A DNA stretch of 64,000 nucleotides from Paraburkholderia adhaesiva (GCF_021390575.1 NZ_JAJEJQ010000001.1:496001-560000); one strand, 5' to 3'; shown: positions 1 through 8,480, numbered from the stretch's first letter. The notes: generated from the sequence alone by a model not told the origin. Made by a program: numbers and translations.

Positions 1-528
1 CTGCGAGAGCGGCACCGGGCGGCTGCCCACCACGAAGCGCGCGCTCGAGGCGTTGTCGGCCACGGTGTCGACGAAGCGGATGTCCCAGTTCGCGATGCGG
101 CTGTCTACCACCTCGATCGCGGCGAGCGCGTAGGCGCTGGCGTTGATGATGTCGACGAAGGTGTGTTTTTCGTGCGTGAGATCGCGCTCGAGCACGAGCG
201 CGATTTCCGCTTCGACCTTCGGCTGGATCAGCTGCGAGAGCGGGATCGGTTCGCCGTCGCCATAGGCCATCGACGCGAACAGCGCGCCGAAGTCGGGCTG
301 GTCGACGCCGAGCTGCTTTTGCACCGCCAGCGAGGTGAGGCCGATCTTGCGGCCCACGATACGCTCGCCGTTCGCCACGCGCAGGTCCACGTTGGCCTGC
401 TGCACGGCGTAGGCGGTGGCCATGTCGTCGAGGGCGATTTCGCCGCGTACGGGGGCGATCGTGTCACGCGAGGCTTCTGCAGCGCGCAGGCGCGCGGCGA
501 GGGTACTTACCAATTTGTTATCGGGCAT
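1..528 (-). CDS. mhpD: 2-keto-4-pentenoate hydratase, 3' end cut by window
   Basis: Hydrates 2-hydroxypenta-2,4-dienoate to 4-hydroxy-2-oxovalerate in the lower meta-cleavage pathway. The 176 visible codons begin [18 protein letters not shown] and include [23 protein letters not shown] and a stretch around [12 protein letters not shown] typical of the MhpD/fumarylacetoacetate hydrolase-like fold, in which acidic residues bind a divalent metal. The family is about 260 aa, so roughly the last third lies outside the window. The start is the ATG at 528, preceded by AGGAGAAAAC. It is the last visible gene of an operon, 83 bases after mhpC. Aldehyde dehydrogenase and aldolase genes (mhpF/mhpE) would be expected further downstream, outside the window; that is inference. 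Confidence 0.9.
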   Translation of the reverse strand, partial: MPDNKLVSTLAARLRAAEASRDTIAPVRGEIALDDMATAYAVQQANVDLRVANGERIVGRKIGLTSLAVQKQLGVDQPDFGALFASMAYGDGEPIPLSQLIQPKVEAEIALVLERDLTHEKHTFVDIINASAYALAAIEVVDSRIANWDIRFVDTVADNASSARFVVGSRPVPLSQ

Positions 529-611
529 GACCTGTTTTCTCCTGGGGTTCAGCTTTGCGCGTCGTCCATTCGAATAGCGGGTCGCGGAAAGCCGATAACG
601 TGTCTGGTCTG

Positions 612-1457
612 TTACGCGTTGGCGATGAAATCGCCGACCACACGGTTGAACTCTTCGGGGTGCTCGATCATCGCCCAGTGCCCGCAGCGATTGAGCAGCA
701 CTAGACGCGAGTTGGGAATGTTCGCGAGCAGAAACAGCGACGTTTCGAACGACACCACGCGGTCGTCACGGCCGTGAATCAACAGCGTCGGCACCTTGAT
801 CGAGGACAGCAGTTCCGGTTTCACCCACTTCGGCAACGGCGCGCCCTTCGGCAGTCCGGCGACGTAGTTGCTCAGGTGCTCCGGTCGCGCAAGGGCGGCG
901 TCCGATCGCGCCTTGCACAGTTCCGGCGTCGCGAAGCGCGCCTTGTCGAACACCATGATTTCCACGAGACGCCGCATGTTCTCCGGCGATGGATCCTGGT
1001 ACGCGTGAATCAGCGTCTTCAGCCCTTCGGAGGGGCCGTCGCCCGCGCCGAACAGCGTCGGCATGCGGCCGACCGGCGGCCCCATCGTGATCAGATGGGA
1101 AATGCGGTTGGGGTGCTCCGTCGCGAGTCGCAGCGACGTCTGTCCGCCCATCGAATTGCCGACGAACGCGGCGCGCTCGATGCCGAGCGCGTCCATAAAC
1201 TGGATCGCCGCTTCAACGTGATCCAGTTGTTCGACGGTGGCGGCGTCCGATTGTCCCCAGCCGGGCATGTCGACGGCGTACACGTGGAACTGCTTCGCGA
1301 GCGCTTCGATGTTGCCGGAGAAGTTGCTCCAGCCGGTGGCGCCCGGGCCGCTGCCGTGCAGCAGGATCACCGGGTGTCCCTGGCCCGCTTCCTGGTAATG
1401 GAGCGTCCAGTCCTTCGTTTTGACGGTGCGGCTGGTTTCGGCTTGATTAAGTGGCAT
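612..1457 (-). CDS. mhpC: meta-cleavage product C-C hydrolase (alpha/beta hydrolase)
   Basis: 281 aa alpha/beta-hydrolase that cleaves the C-C bond of the yellow ring-fission product, giving 2-hydroxypentadienoate and an organic acid. The oxyanion-hole region is [13 protein letters not shown] (34-46). The nucleophile elbow is GNSMGGQ with Ser102, the acid lies in HGRDDRVV (Asp231 or Asp232), and the base is His260 in GHWAMIEHP. These features fit MhpC/BphD/HsaD-type hydrolases rather than general esterases. It sits between the extradiol dioxygenase and the hydratase, the order the pathway needs. The exact substrate (probably 2-hydroxy-6-oxonona-2,4-dienedioate or a relative) is inferred from the cluster. 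Confidence 0.9.
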   Translation of the reverse strand: MPLNQAETSRTVKTKDWTLHYQEAGQGHPVILLHGSGPGATGWSNFSGNIEALAKQFHVYAVDMPGWGQSDAATVEQLDHVEAAIQFMDALGIERAAFVGNSMGGQTSLRLATEHPNRISHLITMGPPVGRMPTLFGAGDGPSEGLKTLIHAYQDPSPENMRRLVEIMVFDKARFATPELCKARSDAALARPEHLSNYVAGLPKGAPLPKWVKPELLSSIKVPTLLIHGRDDRVVSFETSLFLLANIPNSRLVLLNRCGHWAMIEHPEEFNRVVGDFIANA

Positions 1458-1530
1458 GGTGTCTGTCCTTGCGAGAGGTGTCGGGAGGGTAACTGCCAGC
1501 AGTCCTTACGATCTGCGGCAGTAACCGGAA

Positions 1531-2433
1531 TCACGCTTGCAGCAGGTCCGCAACGACGTGCGGCGGGCGGTGGCCCCAGGTGCTGAGCCGGTCGAGACGC
1601 TGGACCTGCCAGGTGGCTTCGTCGATGACCAGGCCGCCCCAGCCGAACTCGACGTTGAAGCCCGATGGCGTCCGGACGTAAAAGCTGAACATCCTGTCGT
1701 TCGGGTGCATGCCGAGGGTCATTTCGAACGGCTGCTTCGCATCCATGCAGCGGTCGTACGCGAGGCCGACGTCGCTCATCTCGGCGGCCTCGATCATGAA
1801 GTGATGCATCCGCTTCGGGAACGGCATGTTGGCCAGCGCCAGCGTGTGATGGCGTCCGTTGCAGTGCAGGAACGCTACGCTCGCGACGATGCCGGGCGCC
1901 ATCTCCTGATTGATGATGTCGGTCATCCTGAATCCGAGCATCCCGTACCAGTCGACGATAGTCTGCCGATCCATGCCGCGCTCGATCAGCACCTGATGGC
2001 CCGCGCCGCCTGCACCGGTCACGAAATTCGAAGCCAGTTGCGAGGAGGCAAACGGCGTGTCGCCGTCGGCCAGTCCGACGTAGAGTTCGACGCGGTTGCC
2101 GAGCGGATCCGCCGTGACGGCGATGCGACGGACCCCCCGCTGTGCGGCGAGATGTGCGTCCCCGTCGGTGACCTCGGTGCCAGCGGCGCGCAGCTTCGCG
2201 ACGACTGCATCGAGGTCCGCATCGGTTGCGCAACCGTAACCGGTGAATGCGAGGTCGTCGGCGCTGCCGGCGACGACGATCCAGCGATGCGCTTTCTCGT
2301 CCATGCGCAAGGTGAGCTGGTCATCGCGGCGGCTGCCGAGCTGCATACCCAGCAGATCGACGCCGAAGCGCTCCCACGCGGCGAGATCGCTCGCCTCGAT
2401 GCCGATGTAACCGAGTTCCGTCACGGTACTCAT
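1531..2433 (-). CDS. class I (VOC-fold) extradiol ring-cleavage dioxygenase
   Basis: 300 aa Fe(II) dioxygenase made of two vicinal-oxygen-chelate modules, cleaving a catechol ring next to the hydroxyls. By position against BphC-type enzymes the iron ligands are His146, His210 or His211 (in RMHHFMIE) and Glu262 (in GFNVEFGWGG), with the catalytic His pair at 195-196 (RHHTLAL). Length matches the BphC/DhbD family. E. coli MhpB, which does this job in the mhp pathway, belongs to the unrelated LigB (class III) fold, so this operon uses a non-homologous enzyme at the same step. The ATG at 2433 has AAGGAGAAAACACG before it. The likely substrate is 2,3-dihydroxyphenylpropionate or a similar catechol. 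Confidence 0.88.
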   Translation of the reverse strand: MSTVTELGYIGIEASDLAAWERFGVDLLGMQLGSRRDDQLTLRMDEKAHRWIVVAGSADDLAFTGYGCATDADLDAVVAKLRAAGTEVTDGDAHLAAQRGVRRIAVTADPLGNRVELYVGLADGDTPFASSQLASNFVTGAGGAGHQVLIERGMDRQTIVDWYGMLGFRMTDIINQEMAPGIVASVAFLHCNGRHHTLALANMPFPKRMHHFMIEAAEMSDVGLAYDRCMDAKQPFEMTLGMHPNDRMFSFYVRTPSGFNVEFGWGGLVIDEATWQVQRLDRLSTWGHRPPHVVADLLQA

Positions 2434-2476
2434 CGTGTTTTCTCCTTCGTTGTTCGATGCGATGTCGTGTGGCGGA

Positions 2477-4015
2477 TCAGCCGGGCACGGCGAGGCCGCT
2501 CACGTCGGCAGCAGCGACGAAACGGTCGGGGCGCAGCGCGACGGCGCGCGCGCCGTATTTACGCAACCACGGGCGCAGCACGCCGTCGAGGTCGATGAAT
2601 TCGTCGCGTCCCTGTGTGTGCTGGTCCTGCTGGCGCAGCGCGATGTAGCGCGTGCCGAGCTTGTCCCACTCGCGTTTTTCGTCGGGCGTGAGCAGCGTGG
2701 CGGGATCGACGTCGTCGCCGAGCAGCACGAAGCTGTCGCCGAGCAGATCGTCGAGTCGCGCCATCACACCGCGCGTATCGCCGACGATCGGCTGCGGCAC
2801 CATGCGCCCGACGATGCTGTCGTCCGCGAGCGGGCCGCGCAGCCATCCGCCTGCGAGCACCGGCGGCGCGATCAGCGGAGGCTCAGGCGCGTCTGCCGGC
2901 GGCGGCGCGTTGAGCGCGGCCTGTTCTTCTTCCGACAGTTCCTGCTTGATGATGCGGCCGAGCTGGACGGCGAGCTGCGTGTAGAACGCCGCGTTGGGAC
3001 GCCGTTCCGTTTCGTAGGTGTCGAGGAAATGCTCGGGCAGCGTGCCATTGAGCACCCCCGCGAGCTTCCAGCCGAGGTCGAACGCGTCGCGCATGCCGGT
3101 CTGCATCCCTGCGCCTGCCCATGGCGGCATCAGGTGAGCCGCGTCGCCGGCGAGGAACACGCGCCCGACGCGCCACTTGTCCGCCATGCGGGTGTGGTGC
3201 CGGTAGAACGCATGCTGGTGAATTTCTACGTCATCCTCACTAACGCCGAGCGCCTTCAGCAGCGGCCAGACCTGCTCGGTCGTCGCGAAGTCGGCTTCCG
3301 TTTCGTTGGGCTTGAGCGGCAGTTCCCAGCGATGGTTGCCGCCGGACAGCGCGATATCGACGACGGGTCGCTCCTTGTCGGACCAGAACGTCAGCAGGTT
3401 GCGATCCGGCCACCAGCGCTTCACGCGGCAGTCGATCACGATCCACATCACGTCCAGCGTATCGCCGAGCAGCTTCACGTCGATCATGCTGCGCGTGGCG
3501 CTGCTGCCGCCGTCGGCGCCGATGACGTAGCGCACGCGCTTCGTCATCGTTTCACCCGTTGCGGTGTCTTTCGCGGTGACCGTGACGCCCGTTTCGTCCT
3601 GCTCAAGCGATACGACCTCGAAGCCATAGCGCACGTCGATGCGTTCGGCGCGCTGTTCTGCGCATTCGCGCAACGCGGCTTCCATCGTTGGTTGATAGAT
3701 GTTGAAGAAGCGCGGCTTGATGCCAAGCGTTGAAGGCGGATGCTCGATGCGCATGATCTCGGTGCCGTCGTAGCGCATCCAGCGCAGCGCGCGCTGCGGG
3801 TCGATCTGCTTCAGCACGTGCTCGTCGACGCCAAGGTTCTGGAAGATTCGCATCGTCCAGTCGTTGACGGTAACGGCGCGGGCGCGCGGGTAGATGTCGC
3901 GATGCCGCTCGAAAGCGACCGTCGATATGCCGTGTTTCGCCAGGGTGAGCGCGGCGATGATGCCGCTCGGCCCGTAGCCGACGATGGCTACGTCGGCGTC
4001 GTACTGGTCGGTCAT
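2477..4015 (-). CDS. mhpA: FAD-dependent aromatic monooxygenase, MhpA-like
   Basis: 512 aa class A flavoprotein hydroxylase that would insert a hydroxyl into a 3-hydroxyphenylpropionate-type substrate using NAD(P)H and O2. The dinucleotide-binding motif is GYGPSG (13-18), the second nucleotide motif is IGADGG (165-170), and the FAD ribityl motif is GRVFLAGDAAHLMPPWAGAG (284-303). The frame is open up to 4078, but the ATG at 4015 is chosen because GAGGAGACATCC lies directly before it and the protein then starts just ahead of the FAD motif. It is the first gene of the catabolic operon and is divergent from the TetR gene. The identity of the phenolic acid is inferred, not visible. Confidence 0.85.
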   Translation of the reverse strand: MTDQYDADVAIVGYGPSGIIAALTLAKHGISTVAFERHRDIYPRARAVTVNDWTMRIFQNLGVDEHVLKQIDPQRALRWMRYDGTEIMRIEHPPSTLGIKPRFFNIYQPTMEAALRECAEQRAERIDVRYGFEVVSLEQDETGVTVTAKDTATGETMTKRVRYVIGADGGSSATRSMIDVKLLGDTLDVMWIVIDCRVKRWWPDRNLLTFWSDKERPVVDIALSGGNHRWELPLKPNETEADFATTEQVWPLLKALGVSEDDVEIHQHAFYRHHTRMADKWRVGRVFLAGDAAHLMPPWAGAGMQTGMRDAFDLGWKLAGVLNGTLPEHFLDTYETERRPNAAFYTQLAVQLGRIIKQELSEEEQAALNAPPPADAPEPPLIAPPVLAGGWLRGPLADDSIVGRMVPQPIVGDTRGVMARLDDLLGDSFVLLGDDVDPATLLTPDEKREWDKLGTRYIALRQQDQHTQGRDEFIDLDGVLRPWLRKYGARAVALRPDRFVAAADVSGLAVPG

Positions 4016-4105
4016 GGATGTCTCCTCTCGTTCCTCTGTCGCCTGGCGGACCAGGCACTTATTTCGGATGCGGCGCAATGCCGCCTTTGACTTCGGTCAA
4101 CGAAT

Positions 4106-4121
4106 TGTACCGATGGGTCCA
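4106..4121. promoter_or_regulatory. probable TetR operator, upstream copy
   Basis: TGTACCGATGGGTCCA matches the perfect palindrome at 4149-4164 at 14 of 16 positions. It lies on the mhpA side of the divergent intergenic region, and the two centres are 43 bp apart, about four helical turns. The regulator assignment is inferred from position. Confidence 0.55.
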
Positions 4122-4147
4122 AAACCAGACATTGGGGAAAACGAGTA

Positions 4148-4165
4148 ATGGACCGATCGGTCCAT
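4148..4165. promoter_or_regulatory. probable TetR operator, perfect 18-bp palindrome
   Basis: ATGGACCGATCGGTCCAT is a perfect inverted repeat ending 25 bases before the tetR ATG, in the only region shared by the regulator gene and the divergent catabolic operon. TetR proteins bind such palindromes as dimers and usually repress their own and the divergent promoter. The degenerate second copy at 4106-4121 supports it as a real operator. Confidence 0.65.
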
Positions 4166-4190
4166 AAATCCGAGGACGTATACTTACGAG

Positions 4191-4871
4191 ATGGAAAACA
4201 CCCAACAAACTGGTAATCGGCGCGGTCAGCGATCGCGTCAGGAGATCCTCGACGCGGCATCGCGCGTGATGTCGGCCTACGGGTACGCGGGCACCTCAAT
4301 GTCTGCGCTCGTCGAGGCGACCGGTATCCCGAAGAGCGCGATTTATCACCACTTCGGATCGAAGGCGGGACTGCTCGCGGAAGTGATGGCCGAGGGCGCC
4401 CACGGCTTTTTCGCCGCGATGCGCGAAGCGCACCGGAATCCGCCGGACGACGGCACGCCGCGCGAGCGGCTCGGCTGGTATCTGCAGAAGACGGGCGAGG
4501 TGTTCGCGCACCGCGAGAACTTTCTGCGCCTGCTACTCGTGATGGTGATGAGCGACGAGGCGGCTGAGGCGCCCGAGGCGATGCAGATGGTCGTCGACGT
4601 GCGCAACGAAGGCCGCGACTACATGTGCGAGATGATCCGCAGCGCGTTCAGCAGCGAGGGCGAGGCCGTGGCGGCGGCGATCGCGGACGACCTTGCGTAT
4701 TTCGGCATGGTCGGGTTCGATGGCGCGTTCATTTCGTTTCAGGCGGGGGACCACCGGTCAATGGCGACGCACATGGCGCAATTGACGGACGCGATGACCG
4801 CGCTCGGCGAGGCGCGTGCGGCTGAGATTCGGAACAAGGCCGCTAAAAAATCGCGCAAAGCGAAGAGTTGA
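4191..4871 (+). CDS. TetR-family transcriptional regulator of the mhp-type operon
   Basis: 226 aa. The N-terminal helix-turn-helix spans about residues 10-60: RSRQEILDAASRVM, then TSMSALVEATGIPKSAIYHH with the FGSKAGLL sequence that follows in TetR/AcrR proteins. The rest is a helical ligand-binding domain with no recognisable ligand signature, and the tail is rich in Lys and Arg. It is divergent from mhpA with two copies of a GGACCGATCGGTCC-type palindrome between. Regulation of the operon, relieved by a pathway intermediate, is inferred from this arrangement. E. coli mhp is instead activated by MhpR of the IclR family. Confidence 0.9.
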   Translation: MENTQQTGNRRGQRSRQEILDAASRVMSAYGYAGTSMSALVEATGIPKSAIYHHFGSKAGLLAEVMAEGAHGFFAAMREAHRNPPDDGTPRERLGWYLQKTGEVFAHRENFLRLLLVMVMSDEAAEAPEAMQMVVDVRNEGRDYMCEMIRSAFSSEGEAVAAAIADDLAYFGMVGFDGAFISFQAGDHRSMATHMAQLTDAMTALGEARAAEIRNKAAKKSRKAKS

Positions 4872-4954
4872 CTGGCACTGGGTCTGGCCTTGACGCTTTA
4901 CGCGTTTGGGCTGGAGGCAACGTGTGCGATAGAGATGATGCGGGCCTCGGCAGC

Positions 4955-5085
4955 GTATTCATCCGTCGCAGATAGTTCGCGAGCCGCCGTCCGCAGACAT
5001 TCGGAAATGACTCCGGTACATCGAGGCATTCGATCCGCGATTTTCCCGCGGATCGCGAAGGAATTCGCACAAATCGGCTCGAATT
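4955..5085 (-). pseudogene. decayed 3' remnant of a WYL-domain regulator gene
   Basis: Read on the minus strand, this stretch encodes FPNVCGRRLANYLRRMN, almost the same as FPDVSGRRLADYLRRVN at the C-terminus of the intact WYL regulator at 5370-6056. Similarity continues upstream at DNA level (TGTGCGAATTC against TGGTGCGAACT) but in a different frame, so at least one frameshift is present. No N-terminal DNA-binding part remains. The orientation equals that of the intact gene, which suggests a tandem duplication or an old recombination scar. Boundaries are approximate. Confidence 0.6.
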
Positions 5086-5130
5086 TCCGGCTCGGTGTCG
5101 CTGTTCGCGGTCTCGTGGCGCACGGAGCAT

Positions 5131-5369
5131 GTTGTTTCGGAATGCGAATCAGGTGATCGAAGGGGGCGGAGGAGTGATTTCATCACCCTGTTGACCCATT
5201 GAATCCTCAGGCTGCAACGGCCATTCAGGTCGGCAGCGGTCCAGAAAAAGCCGCGCCGTCGCGTTCGTCTTTTGAAGTGCAACGCGCTTCACGGCGGGCG
5301 ACGCATGACATCGCGCCATACGCGCCATCGAATTGCGGAATCCGGCACGCCTCGGCGAGCGCCTCTGCG
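5131..5369. other. non-coding spacer, no clear feature
   Basis: Sits between the WYL remnant and the intact regulator. A 46-codon minus-strand frame starting with GTG at about 5296 and ending about 5156 contains ATARLFLDRCRPEWPLQPED, which I do not recognise and which lacks a ribosome site. It may be further debris of the decayed locus. Nothing else is supported. Confidence 0.3.
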
Positions 5370-6056
5370 CTACTGCGAAGGCGCATTCACTCGCCGCAAA
5401 TAATCGGCCAGCCTGCGTCCGCTCACATCGGGAAACGGTTCAAGCACCTGAACGCCGGTCATGCGCGCGATGTCGAAATTGCGGAAGTCCTCGCGCAGTT
5501 CGCACCACGCGCCGACCGTCCAGCGCGCGCCCCAATAGACGAGCCCGAGCGGCCACACGCGCCGCTCGGTGTGCGCGCCGAGCCGGTCGCAGTAAGCGAA
5601 ACGCACGACGAGCCGCGTATCGACGGCGCGGTGTAGCGCATCCACTTTCTCCGAGAACCCCCGGTCGACGTGATACGAAGGCGCGAACACCGCGAGGCGT
5701 TCAAGGACCACGCGCTTGTCCGCAGGCATGGCAGCGGCAATTTTCGCGAGCGCGCCACGTGCGCCGCCTGCGAGTGCCGCGCCGCCCCACGACTCGGCCA
5801 TGCGCGCGCCGACGGCAAGGGCAGTGAGTTCGTCGGCGGTGAAGGTGAGCGGCGGCAGGCTCGCGGTGCGCGCAAGACGATAGCCGATGCCCGCTTCGCC
5901 CTCGATCGGCACACCCGACAACTGCAGGTCCCGCACGTCGCGATAGACGGTGCGCGGCGAGACTTCGAGCCACTCGGCGAGTTGCTGCGCGGTGGTGAGA
6001 CGCCGTCCGCGCAATAGCTCGGCGATGCGGAACAGGCGGTCGGCGCGACGGGACAT
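5370..6056 (-). CDS. YafY-type transcriptional regulator (HTH + WYL domain)
   Basis: 228 aa. The N-terminal winged helix-turn-helix of the HTH_11 type (about residues 1-60) contains TTAQQLAEWLEVSPRTVYRD, followed by the usual GIGYRL. The C-terminal WYL-like module (about 135-220) has the arginine- and tryptophan-rich RRVWPLGLVYWGARW and ends in the conserved GRRLADYLRR. WYL domains sense small molecules or nucleic acids, and regulators of this size commonly sit beside a VOC gene, as here. It is downstream of the VOC gene on the same strand after a 282-base gap. The regulated gene and ligand are unknown. Confidence 0.88.
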   Translation of the reverse strand: MSRRADRLFRIAELLRGRRLTTAQQLAEWLEVSPRTVYRDVRDLQLSGVPIEGEAGIGYRLARTASLPPLTFTADELTALAVGARMAESWGGAALAGGARGALAKIAAAMPADKRVVLERLAVFAPSYHVDRGFSEKVDALHRAVDTRLVVRFAYCDRLGAHTERRVWPLGLVYWGARWTVGAWCELREDFRNFDIARMTGVQVLEPFPDVSGRRLADYLRRVNAPSQ

Positions 6057-6338
6057 GTATGGGCGCGGAGAGTCGACGGTGAAGGGGCCGGAGGGCTGTC
6101 CGGCGGCGAGTCAAAGGGACGATGAGGGTCGATGAAGGTCGATGCCGCGATCATAGCGCCGCTCGCGCACGCTCGTACGGGCGCACGCGTGCGGCATTGG
6201 GCACGACGACGCACCATGCTTCGCTGCGATGAGGCCGTGCAGCGGGCGTCGCCTCGAACGCAGTCGGCCGGGCCGCCCGCTCGCTCAAGCGACCGCCGAC
6301 AACCCGACGCCTGAGCGAGCGCGATGCCCTTGTGTGTC

Positions 6339-6728
6339 TTACCCGAGCTTCGGCGCGTGCAGCCCGACGCGGTTGCCTTCGGTATCGATGAAGAAGCCGA
6401 TATAACCGTAATTATTCGGCAGTTCCTGCGCCGGCCCCTGCCTTTTGCCGCCGGCCTTTTCGACGCGCTCCAGCACCGCTGACACCGATGGCTGCGCGTT
6501 CAGATAGACGAGCACGCCTTTCGGATCGGGCTTCACGTCCACGGGATTGAACACGATGCAACCGCCCGTGTCGGCGTCGGTGTGGGCGAACAGCGCCATC
6601 TGCACGCCGCCGATCACATCGCGCTGCAGTGACGTCCCAAGGGCCGTTTCGTAAAAGCGGGCGGCGCGATCCAGGTCGTGCGCGGGGATTTCGAACCAGG
6701 AGATGACGCGGGACATTTCGGCCGACAT
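6339..6728 (-). CDS. VOC-family protein (glyoxalase/bleomycin-resistance fold)
   Basis: 129 aa single VOC module. The N-terminus, SRVISWFEIPAHDLDRAARF, is the standard first beta-alpha unit, and the C-terminus, GYIGFFIDTEGNRVGLHAPK, the last strand. Many proteins of this subgroup are annotated as glyoxalases without proof. The metal-binding residues cannot be assigned with certainty and no substrate is evident. ATGs at 6728 and 6716 are both possible, and I keep the longer. It pairs with the WYL regulator downstream. A palindrome and repeat 20-100 bases upstream are probable control sites. Confidence 0.82.
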   Translation of the reverse strand: MSAEMSRVISWFEIPAHDLDRAARFYETALGTSLQRDVIGGVQMALFAHTDADTGGCIVFNPVDVKPDPKGVLVYLNAQPSVSAVLERVEKAGGKRQGPAQELPNNYGYIGFFIDTEGNRVGLHAPKLG

Positions 6729-6746
6729 GATGCGCTCCTCGAGTAC

Positions 6747-6758
6747 GGGCTGCTGACA
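6747..6758. repeat. 12-bp direct repeat, copy 1 of 2
   Basis: GGGCTGCTGACA occurs here and again at 6805-6816, exactly 58 bp apart, both within 90 bases upstream of the VOC gene start. Copy 2 overlaps a near-perfect palindrome. Together they look like two binding sites for one regulator. Confidence 0.5.
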
Positions 6759-6810
6759 GTGGATACTGCGGCAACGCCAGATGGCGTAACTCGAGTGTGC
6801 TGGGGGGCTG

Positions 6811-6828
6811 CTGACAACGTATTGTCAG
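6811..6828. promoter_or_regulatory. candidate operator palindrome upstream of the VOC gene
   Basis: CTGACAA and TTGTCAG form 7-bp perfect arms around CGTA. It lies 83 bases upstream of the VOC start and overlaps copy 2 of the 12-bp repeat. Read on the minus strand, TTGTCA could also serve as a -35 element. The WYL regulator next door is the obvious candidate binder, by inference only. Confidence 0.45.
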
Positions 6829-7038
6829 TACAGGCGGCATGGTGCGCCGTCGCGAGGCGACGGCTAACGGCCCAAGCCCCGAAATGCGCTCCGGCCCCGA
6901 ATCGGCAGATGCGCCGGTGCGGCCTGGATCAGGTGTGAAGTACGACGGTTATCCGCGGCCGCATCGCGATGCGTGCCGCGGTCTTCCGCGTTATGCAGTG
7001 AGTCTTGCAGCACGTTGGGCGCGTGCCGCAACGCTTGC
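6829..7038. other. spacer with no recognised feature
   Basis: GC-rich sequence between the VOC gene's upstream region and the 3' end of the methyltransferase gene. Short open frames exist on both strands, but none has a ribosome site or recognisable protein. Confidence 0.4.
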
Positions 7039-8340
7039 TCAGGCGCCGCTGCCCGTATCGGCGGTGCCCTGTGCGGGACGCTGACGCACGCTGCCCGCGA
7101 TCAGGTCGAAGCGGAACAGGCGGCATTCGAGCGCGCCGTTGAAAAGCGGCGTCTTCGCCGATTCGCGCAGGCGCAACTGCCCAGGCAGCTTGCGGTCCGA
7201 GGTGAGCACGAAGGCGCGCCAGCCCGTGAAGCGCTGCTTGAGCGCGTCGCCGAGCGCGTTGAAGAACTCGGCGTCGGGTGCTTCGGTATCGGCGCGGCGA
7301 AAGCCCTCGCCGTCCTCGTCACGGTCGCGCGCCGTCGGCCGCGCTTCGCCGCGCGCGTTGCGTCCGCGCACTTCGATCCGCTCGCCATACGGCGGATTCG
7401 CGACGAGGATGCCCGGTGCATCTTCGGGCGGCGTCATGTTGCGCGCGTCGAGCTGCTTGAGCGGCACGTTGCCAAGGCCCGCGCGTGTGAAGTTGGCGCG
7501 CGCCTTTTCGAGCATCACGTCGGAAATGTCGCTGCCGTAGATGTGCAGATCGCGCACCTTGCTTTGTGCTGTGTTGCGCGCCGTGTTCGCCTCGCTTTTC
7601 AGATGGCGCCACGCGGCCGAGTCGAACTGCTTGAGACGCTCGAAGCCAAAGCTGCGCGTGAGTCCCGGCGCGATGTCGAGCGCGACCTGCGCGGCTTCCG
7701 CCAGAAACGTGCCGCTGCCGCACATCGGATCGAATAGCGGCGTGCCCGGCGTCCAGCCGGTGATGCGCAGAATGCCGGCCGCGAGGTTCTCGCGCAGCGG
7801 CGCCGCGCCCTTGTCGAGACGCCAGCCGCGCTTGAAGAGCGGCTCGCCCGAGGTGTCCAGGTAGAGCGTGCAGTCGCCCGCCGTGAGGAACGCGAAGACG
7901 CGCACGTCCGGATACGCGGTGTCGATGCTCGGACGCGCGCCCGACTTCTCGCGCATGCGATCGCAGATGGCGTCCTTCACGCGCAGCGTGGCGAATTCGA
8001 GGCTGCGCAGCGGCGACTTGATCGCCGTGATGTCGATGCGCAACGTCTCGTTCGCCGAGAACCACTGTTCCCAGCGTTGTTCGCGCGCGAGCGCGTAGAT
8101 GTCCTGCTCGTTGCGATAGGGCCGCTGGGCGATTTTCAGCAGAACGCGGCTCGCGATGCGCGAATGCAGGTTCGCGGCCATGCCGCCGGCCCAGTTGCCG
8201 CGGAAATGCACGCCGCCGGGCACTTCGGCACCGACGTCGAGAGCACCGGGCGGCAGGCGCCGTTGCGCCGTTTCGGCCAGTTCGGCGGCGAGCGCGGTTT
8301 CGAGGCCACGCGGGCAGGGGGCGAAAAATTCGAAGGACAT
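7039..8340 (-). CDS. THUMP-domain class I SAM-dependent RNA methyltransferase
   Basis: 433 aa. The N-terminus, FEFFAPCPRGLETALAAEL, followed by a THUMP region to about residue 165, matches the N-terminal half of RlmL (YcbY/YpsC group). The Rossmann domain has the SAM-binding DPMCGSG (204-210) and a catalytic NPPYGERI typical of N2-guanine methyltransferases. The fused RlmK half of E. coli RlmL is absent. Methylation of 23S rRNA G2445 is the expected activity by family. A hydrophilic insert rich in Arg, Asp and Glu follows NPPYGERI (EARPTARDRDEDGEG). The gene appears monocistronic. Confidence 0.88.
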   Translation of the reverse strand: MSFEFFAPCPRGLETALAAELAETAQRRLPPGALDVGAEVPGGVHFRGNWAGGMAANLHSRIASRVLLKIAQRPYRNEQDIYALAREQRWEQWFSANETLRIDITAIKSPLRSLEFATLRVKDAICDRMREKSGARPSIDTAYPDVRVFAFLTAGDCTLYLDTSGEPLFKRGWRLDKGAAPLRENLAAGILRITGWTPGTPLFDPMCGSGTFLAEAAQVALDIAPGLTRSFGFERLKQFDSAAWRHLKSEANTARNTAQSKVRDLHIYGSDISDVMLEKARANFTRAGLGNVPLKQLDARNMTPPEDAPGILVANPPYGERIEVRGRNARGEARPTARDRDEDGEGFRRADTEAPDAEFFNALGDALKQRFTGWRAFVLTSDRKLPGQLRLRESAKTPLFNGALECRLFRFDLIAGSVRQRPAQGTADTGSGA

Positions 8341-8480
8341 GAACGAGGAAGGGACGCTGCGAGGAAGGCGCTATTGTACGCGGGTTGCCGAGCCGGTCCG
8401 CGCACCGTGACGCGGGCGGCGGCCGATAGTCGAAAAGCCTGAGCTACCGCGAGCCGCGCCGCGCTGCCTGTGGGCTGGAA

